Source: Psychrobacter sp. bablab_jr014
GTDB taxonomy: Bacteria; Pseudomonadota; Gammaproteobacteria; Pseudomonadales; Moraxellaceae
Assembly: GCF_016464015.1 (NCBI RefSeq)
Contig: NZ_JACDXT010000030.1
Coordinates: forward strand, 22,449-86,448
Direction of reading: 5' to 3'
DNA: 64,000 bases
Every line of letters begins with the position of its first letter. Position 1 is the stretch's first letter. This document shows positions 44,511-53,595 of the stretch, piece after piece. The translations under genes were made by a program, and so were the position numbers. The notes under the pieces are model-generated. The model worked only from the letters and a program-made list of their open reading frames with translations, made no database searches and was not told the DNA's origin.

Positions 44511-45590
44511 TTAAATCATTGGGCGTGTCTGCATCGCCATGTCGTGTGCCATAATGACCGCTTGATATAAGCTGCTGGCGCTGGCGGTGCCCTGCCCTGC
44601 CAAATCAAGCGCCGTGCCGTGATCGACCGAGGTGCGAATATAAGGCAGTCCTAAGGTTAAATTGACCGTATCGCCAAAGCCATGTGATTTAAGCACAGGC
44701 AAACCTTGGTCATGATACATGGCAATCACCGCATCGCAGTGCTCTAGATGGCGCTTGGTAAATAAAGTATCGGCTGGCATCGCAAGCGAAATATCCACGC
44801 CCATATCAATGAAGCGCTGCAACACAGGATTGATCACGCGAATTTCTTCTTCACCCAAATGTCCGCCCTCGCCTGCATGTGGATTGAGTCCACATACCAG
44901 CACACGTGGATTGGCAAGACCAAATTTTTGCCGCAAATCATTGAGCACAATCTCTACCGTGCGCTCGACATTCTCAGCAGTGATTGCCGCTGGCACATCT
45001 TTTAATGGCAGATGCGTGGTCACAAGCGCCACGCGCATGGCAGGATTGGCAAGCATCATCACCACCTTATCACAGCCACTTTTTTGCATAAAAAACTCAG
45101 TATGCCCGCTAAACATTGAACCATCGAGCAAGCGCAATCCTGCATCAATCAGCGCCGACTTTTGCAGCGGTCCTGTGACGATACCCGCCACGCGCTGGGT
45201 CATCGCCAGCTGATGCGCGAGCTGTAACTGCGTCAGTACCATCGAAGCGTTTTCAACCGCGATTTGCCCCTCGACCACAGGCACGGCGCACGGCACATTA
45301 ATGACCACAAACGCATCGTCTGCTTCTTTATCGACAAACCCTGCGTCAATCTCTTCTAGATTAATCGTCGGGTGCAAGGTTGGAGTGACGACCTGCCACT
45401 TTAATCCATGCGTCAGCGCGCCAATGGACAGCAGTCTATCTGCACGTGCTTTTAATACTTGCGCGTCTGCCAAGACCCAAATGGGGCGTCCTAGTGCGCT
45501 TAACTCTCCCGTTTGTGCCAGCATCAATACGATGTCCATACCGATGCCCGCAGGCTCACCTGTTGTGATGACTAGCGGCTTTGCTCTCAT
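44511..45590 (-). CDS. pdxA: PdxA, 4-hydroxythreonine-4-phosphate dehydrogenase
   Basis: 359-residue cytoplasmic enzyme of pyridoxal-phosphate biosynthesis. Features: ITTGEPAGIGMDIVL at the start, metal ligands in MFSGHTEFF, NPHAGEGGHLGEEE and MYHDQGLPVLK, and GLPYIRTSVDHGTALDLAGQ near the end. AGGAG eight bases upstream of ATG. It starts the pdxA-rsmA-apaH run and is divergent from dnaB. Confidence 0.95.
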   Translation of the reverse strand: MRAKPLVITTGEPAGIGMDIVLMLAQTGELSALGRPIWVLADAQVLKARADRLLSIGALTHGLKWQVVTPTLHPTINLEEIDAGFVDKEADDAFVVINVPCAVPVVEGQIAVENASMVLTQLQLAHQLAMTQRVAGIVTGPLQKSALIDAGLRLLDGSMFSGHTEFFMQKSGCDKVVMMLANPAMRVALVTTHLPLKDVPAAITAENVERTVEIVLNDLRQKFGLANPRVLVCGLNPHAGEGGHLGEEEIRVINPVLQRFIDMGVDISLAMPADTLFTKRHLEHCDAVIAMYHDQGLPVLKSHGFGDTVNLTLGLPYIRTSVDHGTALDLAGQGTASASSLYQAVIMAHDMAMQTRPMI

Positions 45591-45951
45591 AAATGCTTCT
45601 CCTAAATAGAGGGTTTTAATTTTTTCTTATTGCTATACAGGGTTGTTTTTATAACAAACACGCACAAATTATCTTGTCTTTTTTTGTCTTAGCGCGGCGT
45701 TTACTGTTGTTTTTGTTCACAATTCACCCCCACAAAGTGGCCAGCCACGATGACAAATCGAGTGGCAAAAAAGGGCGCAATACAGGCATAATGTGATAGA
45801 ATCTCGCCTTTGATTGTAGCATCAAAAGCATCCTATTCTGCGCGTATTTTGGTAGGCGCATTGTTGTTGTGGGCATTGCTAGCGGCGACTTTTATGAGCT
45901 GCTCTACACGCGCACCGACTCCACTCACTGATACTTGATTTTTAGGCACTC
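45591..45951. other. Divergent pdxA-dnaB intergenic region
   Basis: 361 bp holding promoters for both genes. A TAATGT/TAGAAT-like -10 is seen near 45789-45802 but no convincing -35. One short frame for a possible lipoprotein (45810-45937) is listed separately. Confidence 0.5.
45810..45937 (+). CDS. Possible small lipoprotein upstream of dnaB
   Basis: A frame without ATG at its start (TTG 45810, 45849 or 45861) reads through ILVGALLLWALLAATFMSC and ends STRAPTPLTDT-TGA. It has a hydrophobic stretch and a lipobox-like FMSC, so could encode a ~25-42-residue lipoprotein ending 14 bp before dnaB. The ribosome-binding site is poor (GTAGG before TTG 45861). Low confidence. Confidence 0.25.
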
Positions 45952-47355
45952 ATGGCAGATACCAGCAAAACCGACGACTTACTCAACCAGCAGCCCCCGC
46001 ACAATATCGAGATTGAAAAGGCGCTTTTGGCATCTTTGATGAGTATTGAAGAGGCGTATGACAAGATTGCCGATATCGTCAGTAAAGACGATTTTTACGC
46101 GCTGCGCCATCAGCATATTTTTGATGCCATCGCGCATTTGGCGGCGGTCAATGAGCCTTATGATACGGTCATGGTGCACGATTGGTTAGAAGCGCAAAAA
46201 CTACTCAAAAGTGCAGGTGGCGACAGCTATTTGGCAGATGTATTGAGCCAAAGCCCTGCAACTTTGTTTAACTTGACCGCCTACGCGCAGCGAGTGCGTG
46301 AGCTGTCTACTTTGCGCCAGCTGATTACGGCGGGCAATGATATGCTGAGTCTGGCATATAACCCCAAAGACCAAAGCGTCAGTGACATCCTAGACCGCGT
46401 GGAATCGACCGTATTTAGCATCAATGAGCAGCACAACAAGCGCGCTGAGCAGCGCGGTCCTGTGGGCATTACCTCGGTCTTGACCAATGTCGTTGACCAG
46501 ATTCAGGCGCTCAAGTCCAATCCTGATGGCATGATTGGCTTGCAAACGCCATTTACCGAGCTGAATAACAAAACCCAAGGTCTGCAAGCGGGCGATTTGA
46601 TTATTGTCGCGGCGCGTCCGTCGATGGGTAAAACGACCTTTGCCATGAACTTGGCAGAGGGCGTGTTGTTCAATGCGGATTTGCCTGTCGTGGTATTCTC
46701 AATGGAGATGCCTGCCGAGTCTATCGTGATGCGTTTGCTGTCCTCGTGGGGCGCGATTAACCAGACGCATTTACGCTCAGGTCAGATGAACGAAGACGAA
46801 TGGGCGAAAATGATGAACGCCATTCAGCACTTGCAGTCCAAGCATTTATATATTGATGACAGCACCGCGCTGCCACCCTCAGAACTGCGATCACGCTGTC
46901 GCCGTATCGCCAAAAACCATGATGGGCGCATCGGCGCTATCGTCGTCGATTACTTGCAGCTGATGAAAGTGCCTAGCCTCGATGGTAACCGTGTGGGCGA
47001 AATCTCCGAAATCTCGCGCAGTCTAAAAGCGCTGGCACGTGAGCTAAACTGCCCTGTGATTGCACTCTCGCAGCTGAACCGAAGCCTTGAAAACCGTCCC
47101 AATAAGCGCCCTATTATGTCGGATTTGCGCGAATCGGGCGCGATTGAGCAGGATGCTGACTTAATCATGTTTATTTATCGTGATGAGGTCTATAATGAAA
47201 ATTCTGATGTCAAAGGGGTTGCTGAGATTATCATCGGTAAACAACGTAACGGCCCTATCGGTACGGTGCGTCTCGCCTTTGAAGGTCAGTTCACTCGCTT
47301 TTCTAACTTAACGCCTGAATATTATCAAAACGCCAACTTTGATGACGATGAGTAA
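45952..47355 (+). CDS. dnaB: DnaB, replicative DNA helicase
   Basis: 467 residues. The hexameric helicase that unwinds the replication fork. N-terminal primase-binding domain (about 16-120; PPHNIEIEKALLASLM), linker, then a RecA-like core with Walker A ARPSMGKTTFAMN, Walker B AIVVDYLQLM and LSQLNRSLENRPNKRP / SDLRESGAIEQDAD. No intein is inserted. The ATG has AGGC seven bases upstream; alr follows on the same strand, a common dnaB-alr pairing. Confidence 0.97.
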   Translation: MADTSKTDDLLNQQPPHNIEIEKALLASLMSIEEAYDKIADIVSKDDFYALRHQHIFDAIAHLAAVNEPYDTVMVHDWLEAQKLLKSAGGDSYLADVLSQSPATLFNLTAYAQRVRELSTLRQLITAGNDMLSLAYNPKDQSVSDILDRVESTVFSINEQHNKRAEQRGPVGITSVLTNVVDQIQALKSNPDGMIGLQTPFTELNNKTQGLQAGDLIIVAARPSMGKTTFAMNLAEGVLFNADLPVVVFSMEMPAESIVMRLLSSWGAINQTHLRSGQMNEDEWAKMMNAIQHLQSKHLYIDDSTALPPSELRSRCRRIAKNHDGRIGAIVVDYLQLMKVPSLDGNRVGEISEISRSLKALARELNCPVIALSQLNRSLENRPNKRPIMSDLRESGAIEQDADLIMFIYRDEVYNENSDVKGVAEIIIGKQRNGPIGTVRLAFEGQFTRFSNLTPEYYQNANFDDDE

Positions 47356-47422
47356 CCACTAACTGATTATCCGTCCACTTGTAGTTGTTTTTTGATATCA
47401 GCCCGCTCACAGGACATCATTG

Positions 47423-48523
47423 ATGCGTACCGTAACCATCCACCCCGCCGCTATCACCCACAATCTACATCAAGTCAAACGCCACGCCGCGCAGTCAAAG
47501 GTGCTGGCAATGGTTAAGGCAAACGCTTACGGGCATGGGGTGGCGGCGGTGTTGCCTGCATTGGCAGAGGCAGATGGTATCGGTGTGGCGATTTTATCCG
47601 AGGCGCTAGAGGCACGCGCGCTTGGTTGGGATAAAACCATCGGTCTGATTGAGGGCGTATTTAGCGAAGATGACTGGCATACTGCCATCAAACACGATAT
47701 CGGCTGCGTGATTCACCATCAGCCGCAGCTCGACTGGGCGCTGGCTACCGTCCCGCCAGCAGACAGCGCGACGCGCACGGTCTGGCTAAAATACAATACA
47801 GGCATGAACCGCTTGGGCTTTGATGATGCGGCGTTAATCAGCGCTGCTAACGCCTTACACGCGGCAGGCTATCAGCTGATTTTAACCACCCATTTTGCTA
47901 ATGCTGATGTCAAAGCGCATCCGTTAAACGCCAAGCAAATCCAGCGCTTCACAGACATGCTCGCCTATTTACAAGCGCACATCAGCGCAGACATTCAAGG
48001 TTCTCTGTGCAATTCCGCCGCCATTGTCAGCCAACCTGAGCACCATTTTGATTGGGTGCGTCCAGGCATCATGCTCTATGGCGGCAGTCCTGTCACTGAG
48101 GCAAGCGCTACTGACTTGTCCTTGCGCCCTGCCATGACGTTCGCTGCGCAAGTTATTGCCATTCATACCGTGAAAGCAGGCGATGCGATTGGCTATAGCA
48201 GCCTATGGACAGCGTCCGTCGATACTCGCGTGGCGCTCATCAGCGTGGGCTATGGCGATGGCTATCCACGCGTGATCGATGCGGAGGCCGAAGTCGTGAT
48301 TCATGGTCAAACCCAAGCGCACCGCTGCCCAATTCGCGGGCGCGTGGCGATGGATATGATGGTCATTGACATTGAAGCGGCGGGCGATGACATTCGCCTT
48401 GGCGATACGGTGACCTTATGGGGGGATGCGCTACATGTCGATACGGTCGCAAGCTACGCGCACACCATCAGCTATGAGCTACTCTGCCGCCTCAGTCCAC
48501 GCGCCGCACGCCAAATCGCTTAA
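47423..48523 (+). CDS. alr: Alanine racemase
   Basis: 366-residue PLP enzyme making D-alanine for peptidoglycan. Lys32 in MVKANAYGHG binds PLP; the C-terminal beta domain holds the catalytic Tyr in IGYSSLWTA, plus KYNTGMNRLGF and VRPGIMLYGGSP. ATG 47423 (AGGA eight bases upstream) is chosen over TTG 47420. Directly downstream of dnaB. Confidence 0.95.
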   Translation: MRTVTIHPAAITHNLHQVKRHAAQSKVLAMVKANAYGHGVAAVLPALAEADGIGVAILSEALEARALGWDKTIGLIEGVFSEDDWHTAIKHDIGCVIHHQPQLDWALATVPPADSATRTVWLKYNTGMNRLGFDDAALISAANALHAAGYQLILTTHFANADVKAHPLNAKQIQRFTDMLAYLQAHISADIQGSLCNSAAIVSQPEHHFDWVRPGIMLYGGSPVTEASATDLSLRPAMTFAAQVIAIHTVKAGDAIGYSSLWTASVDTRVALISVGYGDGYPRVIDAEAEVVIHGQTQAHRCPIRGRVAMDMMVIDIEAAGDDIRLGDTVTLWGDALHVDTVASYAHTISYELLCRLSPRAARQIA

Positions 48524-48552
48524 GCGTATTTTTTCTTTACCAAAATTGGGCG

Positions 48553-48580
48553 TTTACATTAAAAGTAATTGCGATATACT
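48553..48580 (+). promoter_or_regulatory. Sigma-70 promoter upstream of argF
   Basis: -35 TTTACA (48553-48558) and -10 TATACT (48575-48580) with a 16-bp spacer, ~97 bp before the argF start. Confidence 0.65.
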
Positions 48581-48600
48581 AAAAGTTTGCTGTCGTCACA

Positions 48601-48621
48601 GTGCGCCTTCGGTGGGCGCAC
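48601..48621 (+). other. GC-rich hairpin in the argF leader
   Basis: GTGCGCC / GGCGCAC stem with a 7-base TTCGGTG loop, 20 bp after the promoter and 55 bp before argF. It lacks a T run. It may be a leader structure for argF or the 3' end of an alr transcript. Confidence 0.45.
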
Positions 48622-48676
48622 TTATTCGTTGCGGCCAGCCCCCTTTTATTGATTGAGTTCGACTGCTAGGATTGCT

Positions 48677-49597
48677 ATGAGTTTGCGCCATTTTTTGACA
48701 CTATCTGACTTAACCAGACAAGAATTACAAACGCTTATCAAACGCGCCAGTGAATTACGCCGTATGCAGCACGCAGGCGAGGTTTATCAGCCTTTCATGG
48801 GTCGTACGCTTGGCATGATTTTTGAAAAATCATCGACCCGTACGCGCATCTCGTTTGAGACAGGCATGGGTCAATTTGGTGGTAATGCGATTTTCTTATC
48901 CCCCAAAGATACCCAGCTCGGTCGCGGTGAGCCGATTCAAGACTCAGCACGCGTCATCTCTAGCATGGTCGATATCATCATGATTCGTACCTTTGAGCAT
49001 AAAAATGTCGAGACCTTTGCCGAATACTCAAGCGTGCCAATTATTAATGCGCTGACCGATGAGTTTCACCCCTGTCAGTTGCTTGCCGACATGCAGACGT
49101 ATTACGAGCATCGCGGCAGTATCGAAAATAAAATCGTAACGTGGGTCGGCGATGGCAACAATATGTGCTCATCCTTTATGCAGGCGGCGAACCAGTTTGG
49201 CTTTGAATTGCGTGTCGCAGCGCCGTATGGCTTTGAGCCTGACCCTGTGTTGATGGAGCGCTTTTCGCATTGTGTGAGCCTTGTCGAAAACGTCCAAGAC
49301 GCGGCAAAAGACGCGAACCTGATTGTCACCGATGTGTGGGCAAGTATGGGTCAAGAGTCTGAGCAAAATACCCGCGCCCGCCGTTTTGCGCCCTATCAAG
49401 TCACGCCGTCTCTACTCGATAAAGCCGATCCTGAAGTGGTATTTATGCACTGCTTGCCAGCGCACCGCGGCGAAGAGATTTCGCATGACATGCTCGATGA
49501 CCCTCGCTCGGTCGTTTGGGACGAAGCAGAAAACCGCTTGCACGCACAAAAGGCACTGATGGAATTTTTGTTAAAAGACAAGATTAAACTGGCGTAA
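48677..49597 (+). CDS. argF: Ornithine carbamoyltransferase (anabolic)
   Basis: 306 residues. Joins carbamoyl phosphate and ornithine to citrulline in arginine synthesis. Carbamoyl-phosphate motif STRTR (53-57), HPCQ in [14 protein letters not shown], ornithine loop DVWASMGQE (DxxxSMG), and [13 protein letters not shown] 48677 with AGGA upstream is preferred over 48653. Own promoter (48553-48580) and terminator (49623-49656). Confidence 0.95.
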   Translation: MSLRHFLTLSDLTRQELQTLIKRASELRRMQHAGEVYQPFMGRTLGMIFEKSSTRTRISFETGMGQFGGNAIFLSPKDTQLGRGEPIQDSARVISSMVDIIMIRTFEHKNVETFAEYSSVPIINALTDEFHPCQLLADMQTYYEHRGSIENKIVTWVGDGNNMCSSFMQAANQFGFELRVAAPYGFEPDPVLMERFSHCVSLVENVQDAAKDANLIVTDVWASMGQESEQNTRARRFAPYQVTPSLLDKADPEVVFMHCLPAHRGEEISHDMLDDPRSVVWDEAENRLHAQKALMEFLLKDKIKLA

Positions 49598-49622
49598 CGT
49601 TTTAAAAATTTTTGAAAGCAAT

Positions 49623-49656
49623 AAAAAAGGCAATGTGGTAAACGCTGCCTTTTTTT
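49623..49656 (+). terminator. Bidirectional terminator between argF and rpiA
   Basis: AAAAAAGGCA / TGCCTTTTTT 10-bp stem with a 13-base loop. Confidence 0.9.
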
Positions 49657-49696
49657 ATGTCCAGTCGTGTTTAGCGTCATCCCTATCCCTTAGGTA

Positions 49697-50365
49697 TTAG
49701 GCATTAGGGGTAATGGTTTCTACGCCCGCGCTACTCGCTTTTAATACGATGTCCGCACGATTGGCGGCAAAGATACCATTACACACCACGCCGACGATGT
49801 TGTTTAGCGTCTGCTCCATGGCTGCCGCGTCACTCACGTCCAAATCATAGGTGTCTAAGATAACATTGCCATAATCAGTGACAAAGCCTTCACGGTACAC
49901 AGGCTCACCGCCTAAGGCAACAAGCTGGCGGGCGACATACGAGCGCGCTTGCGGCAAGACTTCGATAGGAATCGGGAAGCCGCGTCCGAGCACATCAACC
50001 GTTTTGCTCTCATCAATCATGCATACAAACTGCTTTGATGCTGCCGCAACGATTTTTTCGCGGGTCAATGCGCCACCACCGCCTTTGGTTAAGGCAAGCT
50101 CAGGATCGACTTCATCAGCGCCATCAATATACACATCAAGCGTGCCTGCGACATTCAGATCCACAATCTCGATACCGAGCGCACGCAGCTTGTCTTCAGT
50201 GACTTGAGAGCTGGCAACCGCGCCTGCCAGATTGACACTGGGCAGCAGTTCAATCAGACAGTTGACCGTGCTGCCTGTACCCACCCCAAGAATCATATCG
50301 TCTTCGATGTACTGTAAGGCAGCTTTGGCAGCGGCTTGCTTTTGTGCTTGCTGATCACTCATCAT
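49697..50365 (-). CDS. rpiA: Ribose-5-phosphate isomerase A
   Basis: 222 residues. Interconverts ribose-5-phosphate and ribulose-5-phosphate in the pentose phosphate pathway. Motifs: ILGVGTGSTVNCLIELL, DGADEVDPELALTKGGGGALTREKIVA with the catalytic Asp/Glu/Lys, and YGNVILD. Two consecutive ATG codons (50365 and 50362) follow AAGGA; the second has better spacing. Convergent with argF, divergent from ilvA. Confidence 0.95.
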   Translation of the reverse strand: MMSDQQAQKQAAAKAALQYIEDDMILGVGTGSTVNCLIELLPSVNLAGAVASSQVTEDKLRALGIEIVDLNVAGTLDVYIDGADEVDPELALTKGGGGALTREKIVAAASKQFVCMIDESKTVDVLGRGFPIPIEVLPQARSYVARQLVALGGEPVYREGFVTDYGNVILDTYDLDVSDAAAMEQTLNNIVGVVCNGIFAANRADIVLKASSAGVETITPNA

Positions 50366-50741
50366 AAATCCTTAGCAACATAAAATGAAAAATGCGTGAC
50401 CATTATAACCAATGACACGCGCATTCCTAGTCCCTATTTTTATTCCGCTGCCATCTGGTGCGCCGACCATCACCAAGTGCGGCAAAATCCGCGCTCAACT
50501 TGCAATTGCACCTTGCAAGATGCGCAAAATCAGCATAGGCTAATCTACTTTGTATACGAATTTTGACGCAGTCAAATTTTTATAAAATAAACGTAGCGAG
50601 ATTGAATGGTATTTTTTGTGGCATCAAAAGACGAAGTCACAGCAAGCAAGAAAAATACCTTTTAATTGAGCGCTGTTATTATGACGTACTGTTTTTATTT
50701 AGATTTAACGACACCCCCATTTAATCGCCTTAGGAGTTATT
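50366..50741. other. rpiA-ilvA intergenic region
   Basis: 376 bp, no supported gene. Contains one copy of a dispersed hairpin repeat (50590-50680, listed separately) and the ilvA ribosome-binding site TTAGGAG. Confidence 0.6.
50590..50680 (-). repeat. Dispersed ~100-bp hairpin repeat, copy 1
   Basis: Terminal arms GGTATTTTT (50608-50616) and AAAAATACC (50651-50659) enclose a ~34-base loop containing TCACAGCAAGCAAG. Its reverse complement aligns over ~100 bp with 56855-56960, so the two copies lie in opposite orientation. Shared outer sequence includes CTTGCTTGCTGTGACT. Confidence 0.7.
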
Positions 50742-52295
50742 ATGCTGTCACGTTGGGTCCGCGCTGTTTTGCAAGCCACTGTTTATGATGTTGCCATTCA
50801 AACCCCACTTGAGCCTGCACCCAAGCTAACCCAACGCTTTAACAATGACATTCGCCTCAAGCGTGAAGACTTGCAGCCTGTGTTTTCCTTTAAGCTGCGC
50901 GGGGCGTACAACCGAATTAGTCAGTTAAGCGATGAACAAAAGGCACGCGGGGTCATTTGTGCCTCAGCGGGCAATCATGCGCAAGGCGTCGCTTTTTCAG
51001 CACGCAAACTTCAGCTTAATAACATCATCGTCATGCCCACCACGACACCTGATATTAAAGTCAGCGCGGTCAGCGCTTTGGGCGGCAATGTGGTATTGCA
51101 CGGCGACAGCTTTGACGAAGCCAACCGCTACGCCATCGAGCGCGCCGAACGTGAGGGTTTGACCTTTATCCCGCCGTATGATGATGAGCTGGTCATCGCA
51201 GGTCAAGGGACGATTGGCCTTGAGCTGACCCAGCAATGGCGCGATGTAGATTATGTGTTTGTCGCGGTCGGTGGCGGCGGTCTTATCTCAGGTATTGCAG
51301 CATTCTTAGGCGAAGTTGCCCCGCACGTTAAAGTCGTGGCGGTCGAGCCTGAAGGTGCAGCCTGTCTAAAAGCCGCGTTAGAATCAGGCGAACGTGTGCG
51401 TCTGCCACAAGTGGGACTGTTCGTCGATGGCGTGGCGGTCGCACAGATCGGCGAGCTGCCGTTTGACGTGGTACGTCTGTCCAAAAGCGACGGCTCAGGC
51501 GCAGTGATCGAGCCCAATGTCGTGACCTGTAGCAATGATGAGGTATGTGCGGCGGTCAAAGACGTGTTTGAAGAAAACCGCAGCATCGTTGAGCCAGCAG
51601 GCGCACTTGCCGTCGCAGGCATGAAAAAATATATCAGTGAACACCACTTACAAGGCAAAAACTGCGCGGCTATCATTTGCGGCGCGAACATGAATTTTGA
51701 CCGCTTGCGCTATATCGCCGAGCGTACCGAGATTGGCGAGAAAAAAGAAGCCATCTTTGCCGTGACCATTCCTGAGCAAACGGGCGCGTTTTTGAACTTT
51801 TGCCGCAGCCTGCGTGGACGCAACATTACCGAGTTTAACTACCGCGCCAGCCATCCTAAGTCGCCAGACTCTATGGAACCTGCGGCTATCTTTGTTGGCA
51901 TTGCCCTAAAAGAAGGTGAAAAAGAACGCCAAACCATCAGCGAGCAGTTGAGTGACAATGGTTATGATGCCTACGACTTAACCGATGATGACATTGCTAA
52001 ATCACACATTCGTCATTTGATTGGTGGTCATGCCAGCATTGAAAACGAGCAACTGCTAAAAATTAGCTTCCCTGAGCGTCCAGGCGCATTGCTGACTTTC
52101 TTAGAAAAATTGGGCGATGATTTTAACATCACCTTGTTTCATTACCGCAACCATGGCGCGGCAGAAGGGCGGGTTTTGGTCGGATTACAAGCAACTGAAA
52201 GCAACTCGCGCCAGCTCCAAGACGCTCTACAAGACATCGGCTATGACTGTATGATGGTCACTGACAATATCGGTTATCAATTGTTTTTAAAGTAA
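50742..52295 (+). CDS. ilvA: Threonine ammonia-lyase, biosynthetic
   Basis: 517 residues. PLP enzyme turning threonine into 2-oxobutyrate, the first step of isoleucine synthesis. PLP lysine Lys51 in FSFKLRGAYN, SAGNHAQGVAF, PLP phosphate-binding GGGGLISGIA, and two C-terminal ACT-like regulatory domains (about 335-410 and 430-515; FAVTIPEQTGAFLNFC, ISFPERPGALLTFLE) that bind isoleucine/valine. The length and two ACT domains mark the biosynthetic form. TTAGGAG upstream of ATG. Confidence 0.95.
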   Translation: MLSRWVRAVLQATVYDVAIQTPLEPAPKLTQRFNNDIRLKREDLQPVFSFKLRGAYNRISQLSDEQKARGVICASAGNHAQGVAFSARKLQLNNIIVMPTTTPDIKVSAVSALGGNVVLHGDSFDEANRYAIERAEREGLTFIPPYDDELVIAGQGTIGLELTQQWRDVDYVFVAVGGGGLISGIAAFLGEVAPHVKVVAVEPEGAACLKAALESGERVRLPQVGLFVDGVAVAQIGELPFDVVRLSKSDGSGAVIEPNVVTCSNDEVCAAVKDVFEENRSIVEPAGALAVAGMKKYISEHHLQGKNCAAIICGANMNFDRLRYIAERTEIGEKKEAIFAVTIPEQTGAFLNFCRSLRGRNITEFNYRASHPKSPDSMEPAAIFVGIALKEGEKERQTISEQLSDNGYDAYDLTDDDIAKSHIRHLIGGHASIENEQLLKISFPERPGALLTFLEKLGDDFNITLFHYRNHGAAEGRVLVGLQATESNSRQLQDALQDIGYDCMMVTDNIGYQLFLK

Positions 52296-52425
52296 TTTTA
52301 TAGCGTTTTGAAGAACCAAACGCTTGAAAGCCGCTGGTGGCAATGCCATATAAAGTGAGGGTCACCTATAAAGATGACCCTCATAAACCATCAGTGAGCA
52401 GCTTTACAAAGTGTAAGAGGAAAGC

Positions 52426-52842
52426 ATGGGAAAAAATACCGACACTGCGCCAATCGAGCGTATGCGTATTGACAAATGGCTGTGGGCAGCACGATTCTTT
52501 CGTACCCGCTCGTTAGCCAAACAAGCCATCGAGGGCGGTCGCGTGCATCATGCAGGTAGCCGTGTTAAGACCAGTAAAGAGGTTATGGTTGGCGATGAGT
52601 TGACCATTCGCCAAGGCTCAGCGACAGCAATGACCGAAAAAACGGTAATCATTACGGCATTGTCTGCTCAGCGCGGCAGCGCACCTCAAGCACAAGCGCT
52701 ATATACGGAGACGGACGAGAGCGTATCACGCCGCGAATATTATGCCGAGCAACGTAAACTTGCGAACCTTGCACGCCCTGACCATAAGCCCAATAAAAAA
52801 GAACGCCGCGATATTCAACGCTTAAAACAGCGGCAAAACTAA
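52426..52842 (+). CDS. hslR: S4-domain RNA-binding heat-shock protein HslR (Hsp15)
   Basis: 138 residues. S4 RNA-binding domain at residues ~12-75 (MRIDKWLWAARFFRTRSLAKQAIEGGRVHHAG) and a basic C-terminal tail (KPNKKERRDIQRLKQRQN). Hsp15 binds free 50S subunits carrying nascent chains, helping ribosome recycling under heat stress. Ends before a hairpin at 52877-52902. Confidence 0.92.
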   Translation: MGKNTDTAPIERMRIDKWLWAARFFRTRSLAKQAIEGGRVHHAGSRVKTSKEVMVGDELTIRQGSATAMTEKTVIITALSAQRGSAPQAQALYTETDESVSRREYYAEQRKLANLARPDHKPNKKERRDIQRLKQRQN

Positions 52843-52876
52843 ATATCCCTGTTACTTACCTAAAATACAATCACTT

Positions 52877-52902
52877 GTGACGTCATTGTTTAATGATGTC
52901 AC
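52877..52902 (+). terminator. Stem-loop after hslR
   Basis: GTGACGTCATT / AATGATGTCAC with a GTTT loop (one G-U pair as RNA), followed by TTGTCATTTTT. Likely terminator, with an imperfect T run. A second small inverted repeat TAGCG/CGCTA follows at 52915-52932. Confidence 0.6.
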
Positions 52903-52990
52903 TTGTCATTTTTGTAGCGAAGCGTTACGCTACGCGCCTTGTAATGATGCCCATGCTTGCACACGTTTTTAATATCAAAAAGGTTTTATT

Positions 52991-53491
52991 ATGCTGACAA
53001 AAGCGTCTACGCCCTCCTCTGTCCTCTTGGTTTGCTTGGGTAATATTTGCCGCTCACCGACGGCAGAAGAAATCTTTCGTCAACAAGTGGCGATTGCAGG
53101 ATTAAAAATCAAAGTGGACTCTGCAGGTACCAGTGGTTGGCATCAAGGCGAGCGTCCTGATATGCGTGCGCAAAAGCATGCCAAAGCCCACGGCTATAAC
53201 ATCAGCAAATTGACCTCACGCCAAGTACAAGCCCAAGATTTTTATGATTTTGATTTGATTTTGGCGATGGACAGTAATAATTTAGACGACTTGCAAGCCA
53301 TCAAAGACACGTTGACCGATGCTGATCCTGAGGCGCTAGCGCGCTTGGCACTGTTTAGTGAAGAAGACCCTATCTACAGTGGCGCCGATGTGCCCGATCC
53401 GTATCAAGGCGGTAGCGACGCTTTTGAAGACGTCATCGATCGTATTGAGTCGAGCGCGCAAGCATGGATTGAAAGCTGGCGCGCCAACTGA
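52991..53491 (+). CDS. Low-molecular-weight protein tyrosine phosphatase
   Basis: 166-residue cytoplasmic phosphatase. P-loop CLGNICRS (Cys15, Arg21; CX5R plus Ser) at the N-terminus and the general-acid loop DVPDPYQGG near residue 137. The family dephosphorylates tyrosine kinases of capsule/exopolysaccharide systems or arsenate; no such kinase or arsenic gene is adjacent, so the target is unknown. Between hslR and murB, same strand. Confidence 0.92.
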   Translation: MLTKASTPSSVLLVCLGNICRSPTAEEIFRQQVAIAGLKIKVDSAGTSGWHQGERPDMRAQKHAKAHGYNISKLTSRQVQAQDFYDFDLILAMDSNNLDDLQAIKDTLTDADPEALARLALFSEEDPIYSGADVPDPYQGGSDAFEDVIDRIESSAQAWIESWRAN

Positions 53492-53595
53492 TGCCAATGC
53501 CATCCTATGATGGTGATTTGGGTAGACTTATTTAGGCGCAGGCATTGTATCGTTGTATAATGACCTGCTTGTTTTTTATGTTTATGGGTTGTTTT

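Noticed and set aside
53545..53595. Signal-peptide-bearing form of MurB starting upstream
   Set aside because: MurB acts in the cytosol, and the extra hydrophobic leader has no counterpart in the family.
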